Shown here one piece after another: positions 23,735 through 34,098 of a stretch of DNA of 64,000 nucleotides. Location: assembly GCA_039111635.1 (NCBI GenBank), contig JBCAQO010000006.1:2356001-2420000 (forward strand), in the 5' to 3' direction. The stretch's first letter is position 1; every line of letters begins with the position of its first letter. A program made the position numbers and the translations under genes. Source of the stretch: Heterobasidion occidentale. Taxonomy: Eukaryota; Basidiomycota; Agaricomycetes; Russulales; Bondarzewiaceae. A model generated the notes under the pieces. That model was not told where the DNA came from. It was given only the letters and a program-made list of their open reading frames with translations, and ran no database searches.

Positions 23735-26700
23735 CTAATACAAATAAGCTGCTGGAACAACCCCTCCGCCCCCGATCGCGGGTCCCTTGCGTACCACCAT
23801 CTGCAGATGTCAAAATCGCGTCAGCATGGAGACTCCCGACTTTGGCATGAATACAGAAAGCACTCACGAGTGGTCGCGATCGTCCAAGATCTCGAGCTCC
23901 TGGCCTTCCGATAAAGGAAGTTCGCCCTCGCCCGCGCCATCAAACGAGTACCGGGCGTGCGCTGGCCGCCCCGCGTCTTCCTCGCCCCCCATGCCAGCGA
24001 TGGCGTCCGAGGGCGTCTCCGCACGAATGTAGTTGCTCGCGTCGGGGCCCGAGAACGGATCGTGGCCGACGGTGGACGTGGCTGCGCCCGCCGTGGCCAT
24101 CTCTTCCTCCTTCTCTGCGTTGAAGTTGTTGAAGGGGTTCTGCGAGCCGGTGATGGTCGTGCGAGTGGCAGCGGTGATGTGTGCGAGTAGGGACGAGGGA
24201 CGGTGCTGCGCCGAGTCATCGTCCTCTTCGACCGCGTTGACGTCGAATTTGTTTAGCGCGTCGTCGCGACGCGAGAAGAGTGTCCAGAGAATACCAATTA
24301 AGACCAAGAGGAAGACGACGCCCGCCGCAATCGCGATGGATATGAGAATGACCACACCGGTCGCCAAGAAATCTAGAAACCCGTTACAAGTCAATGAAAT
24401 AAACCAGAAGACAGCACGAGGATAGGTGAGCACTCACGATGTTGAGCGAAACTGAAGCTTGCGAGCGATGTGAAAAGTGAAGAGATCGCTCCAGGCGTTC
24501 CAGAAGAAGAAGAAGAAATAATATAAGGTATGAAAGTCTGTCCGTCGAACAGCGCCGACGACGCGTTTCCAAAGGACGAATCCGACAGCGAGCCGGAAAC
24601 GAGCAGCATCCGATCGGACTCAATGATCCCGTTCGCACTGTGGGTATCTTGCAAGGGCACCATAGCCAACTGTGACACGTTCGTCGCACCTTGGAGAGTC
24701 GATCCCAACGATGTCCACGAAGCGCCGTTCCAGAAGGACAAGAACGACGAAGTCCCGTCGAAGGACCTGAAAGACGTGTTAGAATTTACAACTCACGAAA
24801 AAGTCGGACAGCATACCGTCCTGCAGCGAAGATGCTGCTGGCGTTCAAGTTGTTGACCTCTACGGCTGTGACAGGCCCAGGAAGGTCGGAACTACTACCA
24901 AGCGCCGTCCAAGTCGAATTGGCGAAAACGAACTCGACCACATTGTTCGGTGTGTTTCCAGACAAAGAGATCGAACCTGCAGCAACAAGGACATCCTGAT
25001 TGTTCTGTGCAACAAAAACGAAAAACGGCAATCAGTGCCAATCCTACACCAAAGCGCGAATCGAAGACAAAGGGCTCAACACTCACTCCCGCGTAGGACA
25101 CAGACGTTACCTCGCCTTGAATGCCGCTCCCGAGCACGTTCCACTGCTTCGAAGACGTGTCCAGCGAACAGACCGCCCGACATGTCAAGGACCCCGCCTG
25201 CGTGAATGAGCCCGCGACGATGACCGTGTTCGCCTTCGCCGTCGACGTCGTAAGCGACCGCACAATGACCGAAGACCCCGAGCTTGCCTGCAGCGCCTGC
25301 ACGCTGGACGTGTCCCACTGCTGCTGCGTCAGATCGTACACGGCCAGCCCGTTCGCGCTCGTCTCGGGCAGGGTAAACTCCCCTCCGACGAACAGCATTC
25401 CGTTAGCCACGAGCAGCGTGCGCACCGTTCCATTGATTTGCGCGCCCTGGAGTGGCGCGAGCGTGCCGGAGGTCGGGTTGTACAACGCGACGCCGGACGC
25501 CTGCGTCGTGCCCGCCGTAAACGAGAAATTCCCGCCGATGATGACCACTTCCTCGGAAGTGCTAGAGTTCATCCAGAATGTGCCGGCCAGAACCGCTGGA
25601 GCAAGGGCTGCAGGCGTCGAGGGGAGCGGGGCTAATGAGGAGCTGCTCTGTCTCGAAAACAGCGCAGGCAGCTTGACGTGCGAGATCCACGCGGTCGCGC
25701 CCGAGCGGGCATGCACCGCACCACGCCGCCGGCGGGTGGCCGTCGCCGAAGTCGAGCTGGGGAGGCCATCGAGCTCGACACCCAAGGGCGTCACCTGTGG
25801 CACGCCGTCGCTGCCCCCGTTCTGCAGCATCACGAACCCGCTCGCGCCGATCTTGAGGGAGGAGACGACGTTGCCTGCGACAAACTGCAACTGCTGCTGG
25901 CCCTTGGACGGCGCCGTTCCGTTCCCAACAAACGTCATACTTCCGATCAAGAACCCGCCGCTGTTGGCCCACGCGTTGCTGCTGACATTCCACACCGCGA
26001 TACCAGCCGATTCAGAGCCGACGTCGCTGCCCGAGGCGGAGAGCAGTGTCGTGAAATTGCCCGCGGCCTGAATCTGGCCGTCACTAAAGCTGAGACTCGT
26101 GACAGCCCCGTTCACGCCGGCTTGCAGGGCCGACCACTGATCTTGTTGGACGTCATACATGGCGATCCCCCTCAAAGTCCCCTGACTCGTCGATGCCGCG
26201 GTGTTTGTGAACGAACCGCCCACGAAGAGCTTGTCACCGTCAAGAACAAGAGATGTCACCGGACCGTTCAGGCCGCCTCCGGAAAGCGCCGTAAGCGCGC
26301 CATTCTTGAAGAGAACGATGTTGCTCGCGCTAGGTGATGAGAGGGAGAACGTGCCGCCGAGAATGACGGTCCCAGAAGCATGATGTGCAACAGCGGCAAT
26401 CTCGTCCTTCGTCGTCGATGTCAAGCTGGTGCTGCCACCGAGGGCGTTGAACAAGCCGAACCCGATGTTGTCTAAACTTGTCTCTGTCGAGTTGTCGAGC
26501 GTTCCGGTGGCGTTGGCAGTCGACGATGAGCTCAACGGCCACTCGAAGAAGCCGAACCCATTCCGGCCATTAACGCCGTTCGTGCCGTTCGAGTTTACGG
26601 TCGCGTTGGCGGAAGTCAGCACTAGTTGCACGCGGTCCGCAACTAGCTCGTATTTCCCATCTTGTCCACTTCCGACTGGATTGTCGGCCAACGTCATCGA

Positions 26701-28348
26701 CACTGTGGCGACAAAGTCAGGGGAGTTAGGTACGACAGGGCCGCGGTAAACGAGCTGTGTCGTATCGTCCGTGTTCGTTTGCGGGACGGTGGTCACCCAA
26801 GGCTGCTGACCACCTCCTGGGAAGACAACGACCTTCACAGACGTGCGTAGAGCACAATCTTGGAAATTCGTGCAGCCTGGGATGAACAAGTTGACGTCGT
26901 ACTGGCCAGACGCGGAAACATAGGGCTGCCATGTGAAACTAGGGGCATTTGCAGGGGTAGTACCGACATCCACCTCGGAGACGAGGATGGACTGGGTGGT
27001 GCCCGGGATGTTTGTGTTTACGTCCTTTTCCGTCCAATCACCTGTGTGCGAGGCGTTCGATGCGGCCGGAGCGAAGCAAGACACCACATTCTGGCTCTCG
27101 ATCGATGATGCGAACGCTCCGGATGACAAAAGCTGGAATATATGCAATCCGGGACCCGCGCCTTGCCATTCCGACAGAGTGACCAGGACGCCCGTCAAGG
27201 TGAGCGTGTTATCGAATGTGAAATCTTGATAGGGAACGGCCGAATTCGTGGAAAGAGGGCATGTTCCGGTGCACGTCTTGTTTTCGCCCGTTGTGGGATC
27301 CACATAGTGAAGTTGCTGGACGGTGTTATCGGGGATAGAAGTCACACTTTAGGGAGAAGAAAATTTTCAGTGACTTGCTAGACGGGGGCGATGATTGATG
27401 ATCTGACCTGAAACCCGTAGTACCCTGTCCGTTCAGGAACGTGTTTCCGAGGCGGACACCGCTTGCACTGGTCGACTGAAATGTGCGGACTGTGATCTGT
27501 GCGCTGTTCCCGTCGGCGGCTAACCAAGTGTTCCCAGGTCCGTCGCTTCCCGAAGGGCACAGGATGCTCTTGATATCACTGAATTGAGAGTTCGTCGAGG
27601 AAGGGGCGCCTTCGACCTCCGCATTCTGAAGAGGCACAGGGACGAGCGATGATGAAAAAGGCGTAGCGCCGGAGGAAAAGGGGACATTGGGATTATTCGA
27701 GGAGTTCAAGGAGGAGCCCTGGAAGGAAGTGAGGAAGGAACCAGAGAAGAAAAGGCTCGAGGCGGATGAATTTGTGGTAATCGATCGGACCTCCGCCGCA
27801 GCACCGGATAGCCCACCAAACGGAGGAGCCGACCAAGATGATGCCTTGGTGTCCCAGACGGCGACCGAGGGACTCGGCGAGGTAAATTGACCTCCTGCCC
27901 ATACTTTGCTGTTAGCTTCGTCACAGAACAAGGAATGCACGTCTCCATTTGGACCGTTACTCCCGAGGGCGGAGAACGAGGCTGATGAGGGATCATAAGA
28001 TGCGAGGTTGGACGCGGAAACGTCACCGATGGAGGAGAATGAACCCGCGAAATAGAACGTGTTTCCGAGGGCGCATCCCGCCTCGATCTTTCCGCCCGAG
28101 TTGGTCGAGCCCAGACGGGACAGGGCGCCGTCGGCCGAGCGTGAAAGAAGGGTAGAGGTGGATGAATCAAATGCTACAGACGTGGACGAGTTGTCGAAGA
28201 GATCGAGGCCGGCAAAGGCGCCGGCAAGGCCTACCTTGCCCATGCGGTCAAAGTCCACAAGAGGAAGTGCTGCGCGGGCGACATTCGAGGACGCGAGAAG
28301 GAAGAGGAAGAATAACCATGGAGGGGATTGGCCCGAAAAAAGGTTCAT
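23735..28348 (-). CDS. RAX2: RAX2-like cortical polarity landmark protein with SH3-like tail
   Basis: Type I membrane protein marking growth sites at the cell cortex (yeast Rax2; hyphal tip and septation roles in filamentous fungi). ATG at 28346-28348 begins MNLFSGQSPPWLFFLFLLAS, a signal peptide. A very long Ser/Asn/Thr-rich ectodomain follows with repeated beta-propeller-like motifs (VWAGGQF, FFSGSF, LFVGGSFT, VILGGTFS, VIIGGNFS, LFVGGEFT, VIVAGSFTQ). One membrane helix (VVILISIAIAAGVVFLLVLI) leads to a cytoplasmic tail with NPF-type motifs (QNPFNNF, HDPFSGP) and an SH3-like segment ARYSFDGAGEGELPLSEGQ...WWYARD. The last exon breaks frame: after GAEG the frame reads LFQQ (stop 23629-23631), whereas the SH3-like ending VVPAAYLY with TAG at 23735-23737 is one base out of phase at a G4 run (23761-23764). 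About 1450 residues. Confidence 0.88.
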
Positions 28349-29015
28349 GGCGCCGAGCTCGTGATGAGCATGCGCCGCCGATGTCGAGGCGGGACGGGGT
28401 ATCGAGGAAAGGAGAGGGAGGGACTCTTGAGCGGGACGCTAGAGGAGGATGAGGAGAAGACAAATGGCAGGGCCCGCGTCGACTCCAACGTCGTCCAGCC
28501 TCGCGACAACCGACATGCTCTGTTCGAACCGCTCCCACGCCCATCACCGGCCTCACGTGACCCCGCGCGGTCACGGTTCGATTCCCTCGCGCGTCCTGCC
28601 ACCGTGACGTCGTCCCCCACGTCCCTCAGCACCACGTCCATTTAATGGCACGGCGCCACATCCATTCAATATTTCGCCAAAGCGATCGCTGGCTCCTCCA
28701 CACAATAATGCAGCTTTTCACGCAGTCCAAGATCCCGCCAACTATCTGCTTCTCTTCACGTCGCCGCTCCTCGACTCGCCGCGTCTCTTGACCACTGATC
28801 GTGATCATGCCGCCACTCGTCTTCACCACAACCTCTGGTCACTCGGCCTCTCCAGCATCGAGTCGTATAAATGGACCCCATCTCCCCTGCTCCTCCGACC
28901 AAAACGAGTCCCCTCTCGGCTTCTCTTGCTTCCTGTCTCTCGTGCTCGCGATCTCTCTCAGACTTGCTGCGTTGAACGCGTCAATATCTCTCATCACCGT
29001 CCAAACGCTCCTCAA
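28349..29015. promoter_or_regulatory. Bidirectional intergenic promoter region (RAX2 / uncharacterised family gene)
   Basis: Region between two divergently transcribed genes. A TATAAA at 28865-28870 stands about 150 bp before the ATG at 29016. A near repeat of ccattTAAT/ccattCAAT type occurs at 28637-28670. The GGTTCGATTCC at about 28575 looks like a tRNA B box but has no cloverleaf around it. Confidence 0.4.
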
Positions 29016-29852
29016 ATGTCCTCCAAACCCTTTCCCGTTGTCCTCTTCCAGTACAAGCGCGACGACTATGGCGTCGACTGCGAAGAGTGCCTCCACTGGG
29101 CCCTCTTCATCCTCACCGACTTGACGCTTCTGAAGGGGCACGCTTTTCACGCCGTCGACTATAAATTCGCCGCTCCTCGCGCTAGTCATTGGAATCACTG
29201 GTACAAGGAGGGTGTCTCTCTCTTCAGCTCAGACAAAGGCCTCGGCGGTGTCCAGGTCGGTGACGTCCCTGCCCATTTACTCGACGACGTTGTCGAGCAC
29301 ATCAAGATTTCCCCGATCCCGAAACACGAAGAGTGGAACTGCCGCACCTACGTTCTCGAGATGATGGAGCAGCTGCGCGGCTTTCACTGCATGTCTAAGG
29401 ATCTAGGCTCGGACCTCAAGCGATCACTCAACGAGGAAGACTTCTTAGACGATCTTAGGCAGGCTAGCGTCAAAACAGTCGAGGTAACTGAACAGATGGG
29501 CCACCTGGTGCCACACATCGTCTGGGAGCAGGAGCGAGCGGTGCGCCGAGACTTTTGCTTTTTAGCTCTAGACGAGCGCTTGATGCCTGCATTTTTTTCT
29601 TGATAGGTGCACAAGCCAGCATCTGAGCGCTTGAGCAAGCGGTGCGCCCATACTTTTGCTTTCTAGCTCTAGACGAGCGGCTGATGTACGGATTTTTTGC
29701 TCGATAGGCCCACAGTCCCGCGTCCAATTAAGGAAGAAACTCAAAGAGATAAACCAGCTAATGCCAAGCGTTCACGATCGGTAGGCCGAGAGTTTTCTTT
29801 CTCGCTGTCGACGAGTGCCTGATGTTTCTGTTTTCTTCAGACTTTATTATAG
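29016..29852 (+). CDS. Uncharacterised fungal protein, copy 1, possible permuted papain-like fold
   Basis: 214-residue protein after splicing four exons (29016-29540, 29607-29641, 29708-29780, 29841-29852), in frame to TAG. It starts MSSKPFPVVLFQYKRDDYG and shares its core with 33252-33785: YKRDDxG, HWAL followed by a beta-like stretch, LGGxQVG, EEWNCRxxVLE. The His in HWAL and the Cys in the Asn-Cys helix start are spaced like the catalytic pair of LRAT/PPPDE-type (permuted NlpC/P60) enzymes; this is inference from pattern only. It might be a catalogued fungal domain of unknown function. Beyond the shared core, copy 1 has a basic tail (HKPASERLSKR...KRSRSTLL) encoded across three mutually similar introns. 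If these introns are retained, the protein ends earlier at 29603. Confidence 0.7.
29541..29840 (+). repeat. Three related introns in tandem (introner-like or duplicated exon-intron unit)
   Basis: Intron A 29541-29606 and intron B 29642-29707 are both 66 nt and agree at about 55 of 66 positions by hand alignment, with no gaps. Intron C 29781-29840 (60 nt) is a more diverged relative sharing GGCCGAGA, TTTTCTTTCTCGCT-like, GACGAG and CTGATG blocks. All three have GT-AG ends. The last bases of the preceding exons also resemble one another (GAGCGAGCG, GAGCAAGCG, ACGATCG). Confidence 0.8.
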
Positions 29853-30205
29853 CCACAGGCATGCTTGCCTGCCTGCCACGATGCAGCTAATGACCCTTGT
29901 AACGGTTGTACTCAGCGGAGCTGTACACTATATAATGACCTAGTATTTAATGTTCTGATAGCCTCTACATGTTTAGCCATGATTATTCAACCTTACTCTC
30001 CATTTGAGACGCTTGTAGTCGGCATTGCTGTCGGCAATCTTAACACACAAAAACATCTCGGGCTTAGATATGTTGCGCGGTCGTTGTCGTCGTCCCTGGA
30101 ATACTTCCATGACATGAACTCGATATTCACGGTTCTGAGTAAGAGTACAGAGTGGTAGTACACGGACATAACTACAGCGGCTTAGACTGACGTCTGCGTA
30201 ACGAT
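29853..30205. other. Intergenic region between convergent genes
   Basis: AT-rich 3' flanks. Short open frames at 29865-30158 and 29973-30209 have no supporting motif. Nothing else seen. Confidence 0.4.
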
Positions 30206-30932
30206 TCATATATAGGTGCCCTGGTCGTCAGGAATCCAGTAAGAAGATGCTTCGGCCTTTCGAGTCTTCGCAATAAATTCTGTGAAATCCGGGATAGCTT
30301 GGGCGTGCACGTATCCAGCAGCCACGTAATCGACCAACAACTTGGCACTCCAAGAGAGACACCCACTGCTATTCCACCGTACTGATAACGCTCACCTTGC
30401 AGTGATCAACCCCACGACTGTATGAACTGAAAGGTTCGGTTTGATTACCGGGACCATGAATTCCCAAAACTTTGATGCGTAATTCGACACAACGGACGCT
30501 TTGCTATGCACACTGGTAAATCAGAGACATGAGCGATCAAGGGTTTGTGTGGGAGGATAGTGAATAACCGCTCACTTGATCGTGACGATGGGATCAGCTT
30601 GTTGATTTTTATAAGTATCCACTAGATATCGAAGTAAGCATTTGAATGCAGTTGAGACTCGAGAGACTACTAACAGACAACAGATCCTTGAGCAAGTTTA
30701 CGACCTTTTCCAGTCCACCGAAGATGGACGCGCCAGTGGACAAGATGTGTTCCGTTAAGCAGGTGGATCTTCTTTGGATAAGTGGGGACGCCAATGATGC
30801 TTATTGCGGACACTATCCTTGTACCATCGTCGACGTTCTTATATTGTCTCAGATCAATCGGCTTGGCTATGCCAACTGACGGTCAGTGAAAATCAAAGAC
30901 ATGGAAAGTAGCGATGCACCGATTGAGATCAT
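30206..30932 (-). pseudogene. Uncharacterised gene, possibly decayed
   Basis: Pieces on the minus strand join into a protein-like sequence of unknown family. Candidate start at 30930-30932 (MISI, then VGIAKPIDLRQYKNVDDGTR after an intron), followed by IIGVPTYPKKIHLLNGTHLV, then VVLDTYKNQQADPIVTI, then SKASVVSNYASKFWEFMVPV and the end LLVDYVAAGYVHAQAIPDF...WIPDDQGTYI with TGA at 30206-30208. Introns near 30548-30612 and 30612-30665 are plausible. At 30355-30410, however, joining VVGLITA to the last exon needs either an intron under about 30 nt or a one-base shift, which suggests decay. Amino-acid composition looks like real former coding sequence. I do not recognise the family. Confidence 0.4.
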
Positions 30933-31916
30933 GATCTTGGTGTCATTGACTTGTGGGATCCATCCATATATATGTGCAGGGATCTAGGAACAGCCTCTCC
31001 GCAGGTCTGCCCGCCCGCAGTGACTCATGCAGTGGGCGCTAGCTATGAGTTTCTTTTCTATAGAAAACTAGAACGCAGTTATACCATACTTCTGAGGTGG
31101 TGTCTTGATCCGTTACTCTAACTTCGGCCTTTGTCCGACATTAATTGTCAAAGTAAAAAAAATCTAGCCCAAGTTCATCTTACTTTTACAGGCCAATTGC
31201 ATGCAGTATGAATGAGTGTGCAAGTGATCTCCTCTGCGAGTCCAATTCCTCAGTATCGGGTCATCGAGAATGACAGGAGCTTCTTACCGCAGGGATAAGA
31301 GATTAAAGGCCATCATGATGCCCGTCATGCTCCACCACGTTCACTGGCACGCATTCTCAGCGCTCGATTGTTCAACGTTCAACGCTCAACGATAAGCTTA
31401 GGTTCGGACACAAGGGCTTCGTTGAGTATAGAGAGGTATAGAGCTTAGATTCATAACGATGGGCCTAGGCTCGGACGCAACCGTTAAATCCAAATTCCGC
31501 TGCTCCGGCGTCGTTGGAGACCCTACGCGGCTTGCCCGGCCGTAACGACTCCGACGAAAACAAGCAGCGGTTATTGAAAGTCCGACGGTTCAACCATGAA
31601 GCTACTACGATAAGTAAAAGTTAATTTTGGCCTTATATCTAGTCATCAAAGTGCGTATTTGGCGAAGCTCTCTGTACCTCAGGCCCCTTCCAGCTCCCAT
31701 ATATCCAGTCATCCAAGGGCTCTCACATGTAAGTTCATCCTCCTTTCAGAGCAATGTTCTGAGATGTTGTTTTCACAGGCTTGAATATTTTGCCTTTTAT
31801 CTGGTGTCCGCTGCCCTGATGGTCTTGGATGGCCCATTTTGGGTGTATGATTTGCTCCGTCGAGCACCTGTTCGAGTGCGTTGCCACTCAGGCTTAGCTC
31901 TTGCGTACCAATATCA
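30933..31916. other. Intergenic region
   Basis: About 1 kb without a supportable gene. It has short repeated motifs: three TCAACG units at 31370-31390, and two similar GGTTCGGACACAA / GGCTCGGACGCAA segments at about 31402 and 31470. Palindromic CGG/CCG-rich sequence occurs at 31500-31550. The function of these is unknown. Confidence 0.4.
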
Positions 31917-32774
31917 ATGGATCGAGGGCAGTTTACAGAAACATCTACTTGGACAGACGACGAGATAATTCGGGCTATCGAACCTGCGCCATATCTCGAG
32001 GGCTCAGACGATCGCATTATACAAATCTCAGAGGACACAGTTGTGAAATTGGGCCGCGACTTGGACTCTACCACTTCTGAAGCGCTTGCCATGGATCTCG
32101 TTCGCAAGCAAACACGAATTCCCGTTCCACGCTTGAGACGTGTCATACATCATCATCACCCAGAAGGAAACGGTATCATTGTCATGGACTTAGTGCCAAA
32201 CAGCCAACAGCTCAAAGTAGCCTGGCCCTCATTGTCTATGCTAGAGAGGCTGAAAGTCATTTTGACAATGCGGCTTTATCTCCGTCAGCTTCGACGCGTC
32301 CAAGACCCTTCGTCCAACAGTACACCAGGCCCGCTGGGTGCGACGCCCTTACCCTGCAATGGCCTTCAATTTGGCTACGATGCGTATGGTCCGTTCCCAA
32401 CGATCTCCGCACTCGAGACTCATTTCCGAAGAGAACATCTTGCTGCTGAGGACCGTGCCTCTCGAGGTTGGGCGCCTCCTGTAGATTGCGAACCCCTCGA
32501 TGCTTCCGCTTTTACCTCTTTGGTTTTTACCCACAACGACCTGAATATGCGCAACCTACTGTTGGATGATCAGCGTGTGCTGTGGATCGTTGACTGGGGG
32601 TTTTCAGGGCTTTACCCACCGTGGTTCGAGTATATTGGGATGAGATACGCCGCACAAAAGGATCATGATCCGGAGAGCTGGCAGAGATGTATCAAGTATA
32701 TGACCGATCCCGCATTCGAGGTTGAAGCGTGGATGAAAAAGATAGGCTATGACTTAATCGACATGCCGCAGTAA
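31917..32774 (+). CDS. Aminoglycoside phosphotransferase (APH)-family kinase-like protein
   Basis: Small-molecule or protein kinase-like fold of the APH/choline-kinase superfamily, common and expanded in basidiomycetes; true substrate unknown and not evidence of drug resistance. From ATG 31917 (MDRGQFTETSTWTDDEII) it has the N-lobe with IIQISEDTVVKLGRD (nucleotide-binding Lys), RKQTRIPVPRL, IIVMDLVPNSQQL (hinge), the catalytic loop VFTHNDLNMRNLLLDD (HxDLxxxN) and metal-binding WIVDWGFSGLYPPWFE. Stop 32772-32774, about 285 residues. The frame stays open 36 nt upstream without ATG, so an extra short 5' exon is possible. No intron is needed inside, which is unusual for this window. Confidence 0.85.
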   Translation: MDRGQFTETSTWTDDEIIRAIEPAPYLEGSDDRIIQISEDTVVKLGRDLDSTTSEALAMDLVRKQTRIPVPRLRRVIHHHHPEGNGIIVMDLVPNSQQLKVAWPSLSMLERLKVILTMRLYLRQLRRVQDPSSNSTPGPLGATPLPCNGLQFGYDAYGPFPTISALETHFRREHLAAEDRASRGWAPPVDCEPLDASAFTSLVFTHNDLNMRNLLLDDQRVLWIVDWGFSGLYPPWFEYIGMRYAAQKDHDPESWQRCIKYMTDPAFEVEAWMKKIGYDLIDMPQ

Positions 32775-33251
32775 CGAAGTTGCACTCTTGTACCAGAGCT
32801 GATCAAATCTTCATATATCTTGTTGTTCCGTAGTACGATCTACTGCAATTGCAACTATCTACAGTAGCCTACAGTGCCTGTCGGCACTTCCCTACGCGCG
32901 ACTTACCGCAAAATAGTCCAACTTTGTATCTGTATCTACATTTTAGTTTTTTTTTGGGCCACAAAAATAGTACCATTGTGTTCAAATTTCAAAGGCAACA
33001 CAAGAGGGGAAACTGCTCATCTAAGGTGTAGGGGCAAGGTTCGAAATCCGGCCGACCCTGGAGTACACCGGGATAAAAGCCGCGTGAAGGGCCACCGATT
33101 ACGTAAAAATCATGGGGTTTAGAGTGCAAATGATTTAAATTGATAACCCCAAGCTCTATGCGCATTGCGCACTGAATTTGCCACGATCTGCATTGTCCTT
33201 GCATAACCGAGTACCCATTTCAACAATCCGTCTCTCAAACGGGCTCCAAAA
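32775..33251. other. Intergenic region
   Basis: 3' flank of the APH-like gene and promoter of the next gene. A GGTTCGAAATCC at about 33036 resembles a tRNA B box but no acceptor or anticodon stem surrounds it. No gene supported. Confidence 0.4.
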
Positions 33252-33785
33252 ATGTCATCCATCATAGACTCCTTGATAAACGCCAAACACCCCATCGTTC
33301 TCGCCCAGTACAAGCGCGACGACTTCGGCCAAGGCGACGAGCCACAGCTGCACTGGGCGCTTCACGTCCTCACTAGCAGCAAACGCCTCTCGGGGCCTAG
33401 CTTCCAAGTGATCGACCGCGTCTACCAGGACGAGCGCGGGAAGCAGTGGTCGCTCTTCTACAACCCCGCCGACGCGCTCATCGGGAACGGAAAGTGCCTG
33501 GGTGGCTTACAGGTCGGCACCGTGCCCCACCGAGAGGTCAGCGCGCTCATCGACGCAGTGCGCGCGCACGAGGTCAAGCCCAAGTTCGAAGAGTGGAACT
33601 GCAGGGACTTCGTGCTCGAGCTCTTCGAGCTGTTCAAGGAGAGGGGCTGGATGAGGAAGGAGCTCGCAGATGTGGCGTTCAACCAGGAGGATCTTATACC
33701 GGACCTGAAAGTGTCGAGCAGTGCCACGATCAGCCAAGCGAGAGAGAGGAGGCCGTTCGTCCCATACGTCATGTACTACCCTTAG
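33252..33785 (+). CDS. Uncharacterised fungal protein, copy 2, possible permuted papain-like fold
   Basis: Intronless 177-residue paralogue of 29016-29852. It begins MSSIIDSLINAKHPIVLAQ; the ATG in good context aligns just before the shared core. Shared motifs in order: QYKRDDFG, LHWALHVLTSSKR, KCLGGLQVGTVP, FEEWNCRDFVLELFELFKER and a C-terminal region ending FVPYVMYYP (TAG 33783-33785). His of HWAL and Cys of WNCRDF are candidate catalytic residues by analogy with LRAT/PPPDE-type permuted papain folds. Coding sequence is clearly more GC-rich than the flanks. The two copies lie in the same orientation 3.4 kb apart with an APH-like kinase between them. Confidence 0.75.
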   Translation: MSSIIDSLINAKHPIVLAQYKRDDFGQGDEPQLHWALHVLTSSKRLSGPSFQVIDRVYQDERGKQWSLFYNPADALIGNGKCLGGLQVGTVPHREVSALIDAVRAHEVKPKFEEWNCRDFVLELFELFKERGWMRKELADVAFNQEDLIPDLKVSSSATISQARERRPFVPYVMYYP

Positions 33786-34098
33786 GTGTACAAGAAAGAT
33801 GAGCTGAGTTTCTTGTGGCGTTTTGCCTGGTGCTAACCATTTCCTCTAGCAATATCAAGTGAGACTGAGGTATGCAAAAAGGCGGTTCGCCGTGTTTGCA
33901 TAATTAAGTGGAGCATTAGACTAGAGGTCGCCAGTGGGCGCAATAATTGTAATCAGTTGGCGTTAATGCATTTCACGTACCTGACACTGAGACACCAGTA
34001 CAGCCCGATGTACGAGGCGCAAGGCTTTCCGTGTCGCAAAGCCCTGTGACGATTGCAGAAAGTAATGAGGCTGTATTCCAGGTTCAAGACTTCTATGT
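33786..34098. other. Intergenic region between convergent genes
   Basis: AT-rich 3' flanks. No coding sequence or RNA gene is visible. Confidence 0.4.

Noticed and set aside
28560..28600. tRNA B-box-like GGTTCGATTCC
   Set aside because: No acceptor, D-arm or anticodon stem can be drawn around it.
28788..29015. N-terminal extension of the gene at 29016
   Set aside because: The frame is open upstream but begins with TTG. The paralogue starts at the same point as ATG 29016, and a TATAAA lies inside the extension.
31917..32774. Reading the APH-like gene as an antibiotic-resistance gene
   Set aside because: APH-fold kinases are widespread in fungal genomes with unknown or metabolic substrates; nothing here indicates aminoglycoside use.
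33000..33060. tRNA B-box-like GGTTCGAAATCC
   Set aside because: No cloverleaf on either strand; the arms do not pair.
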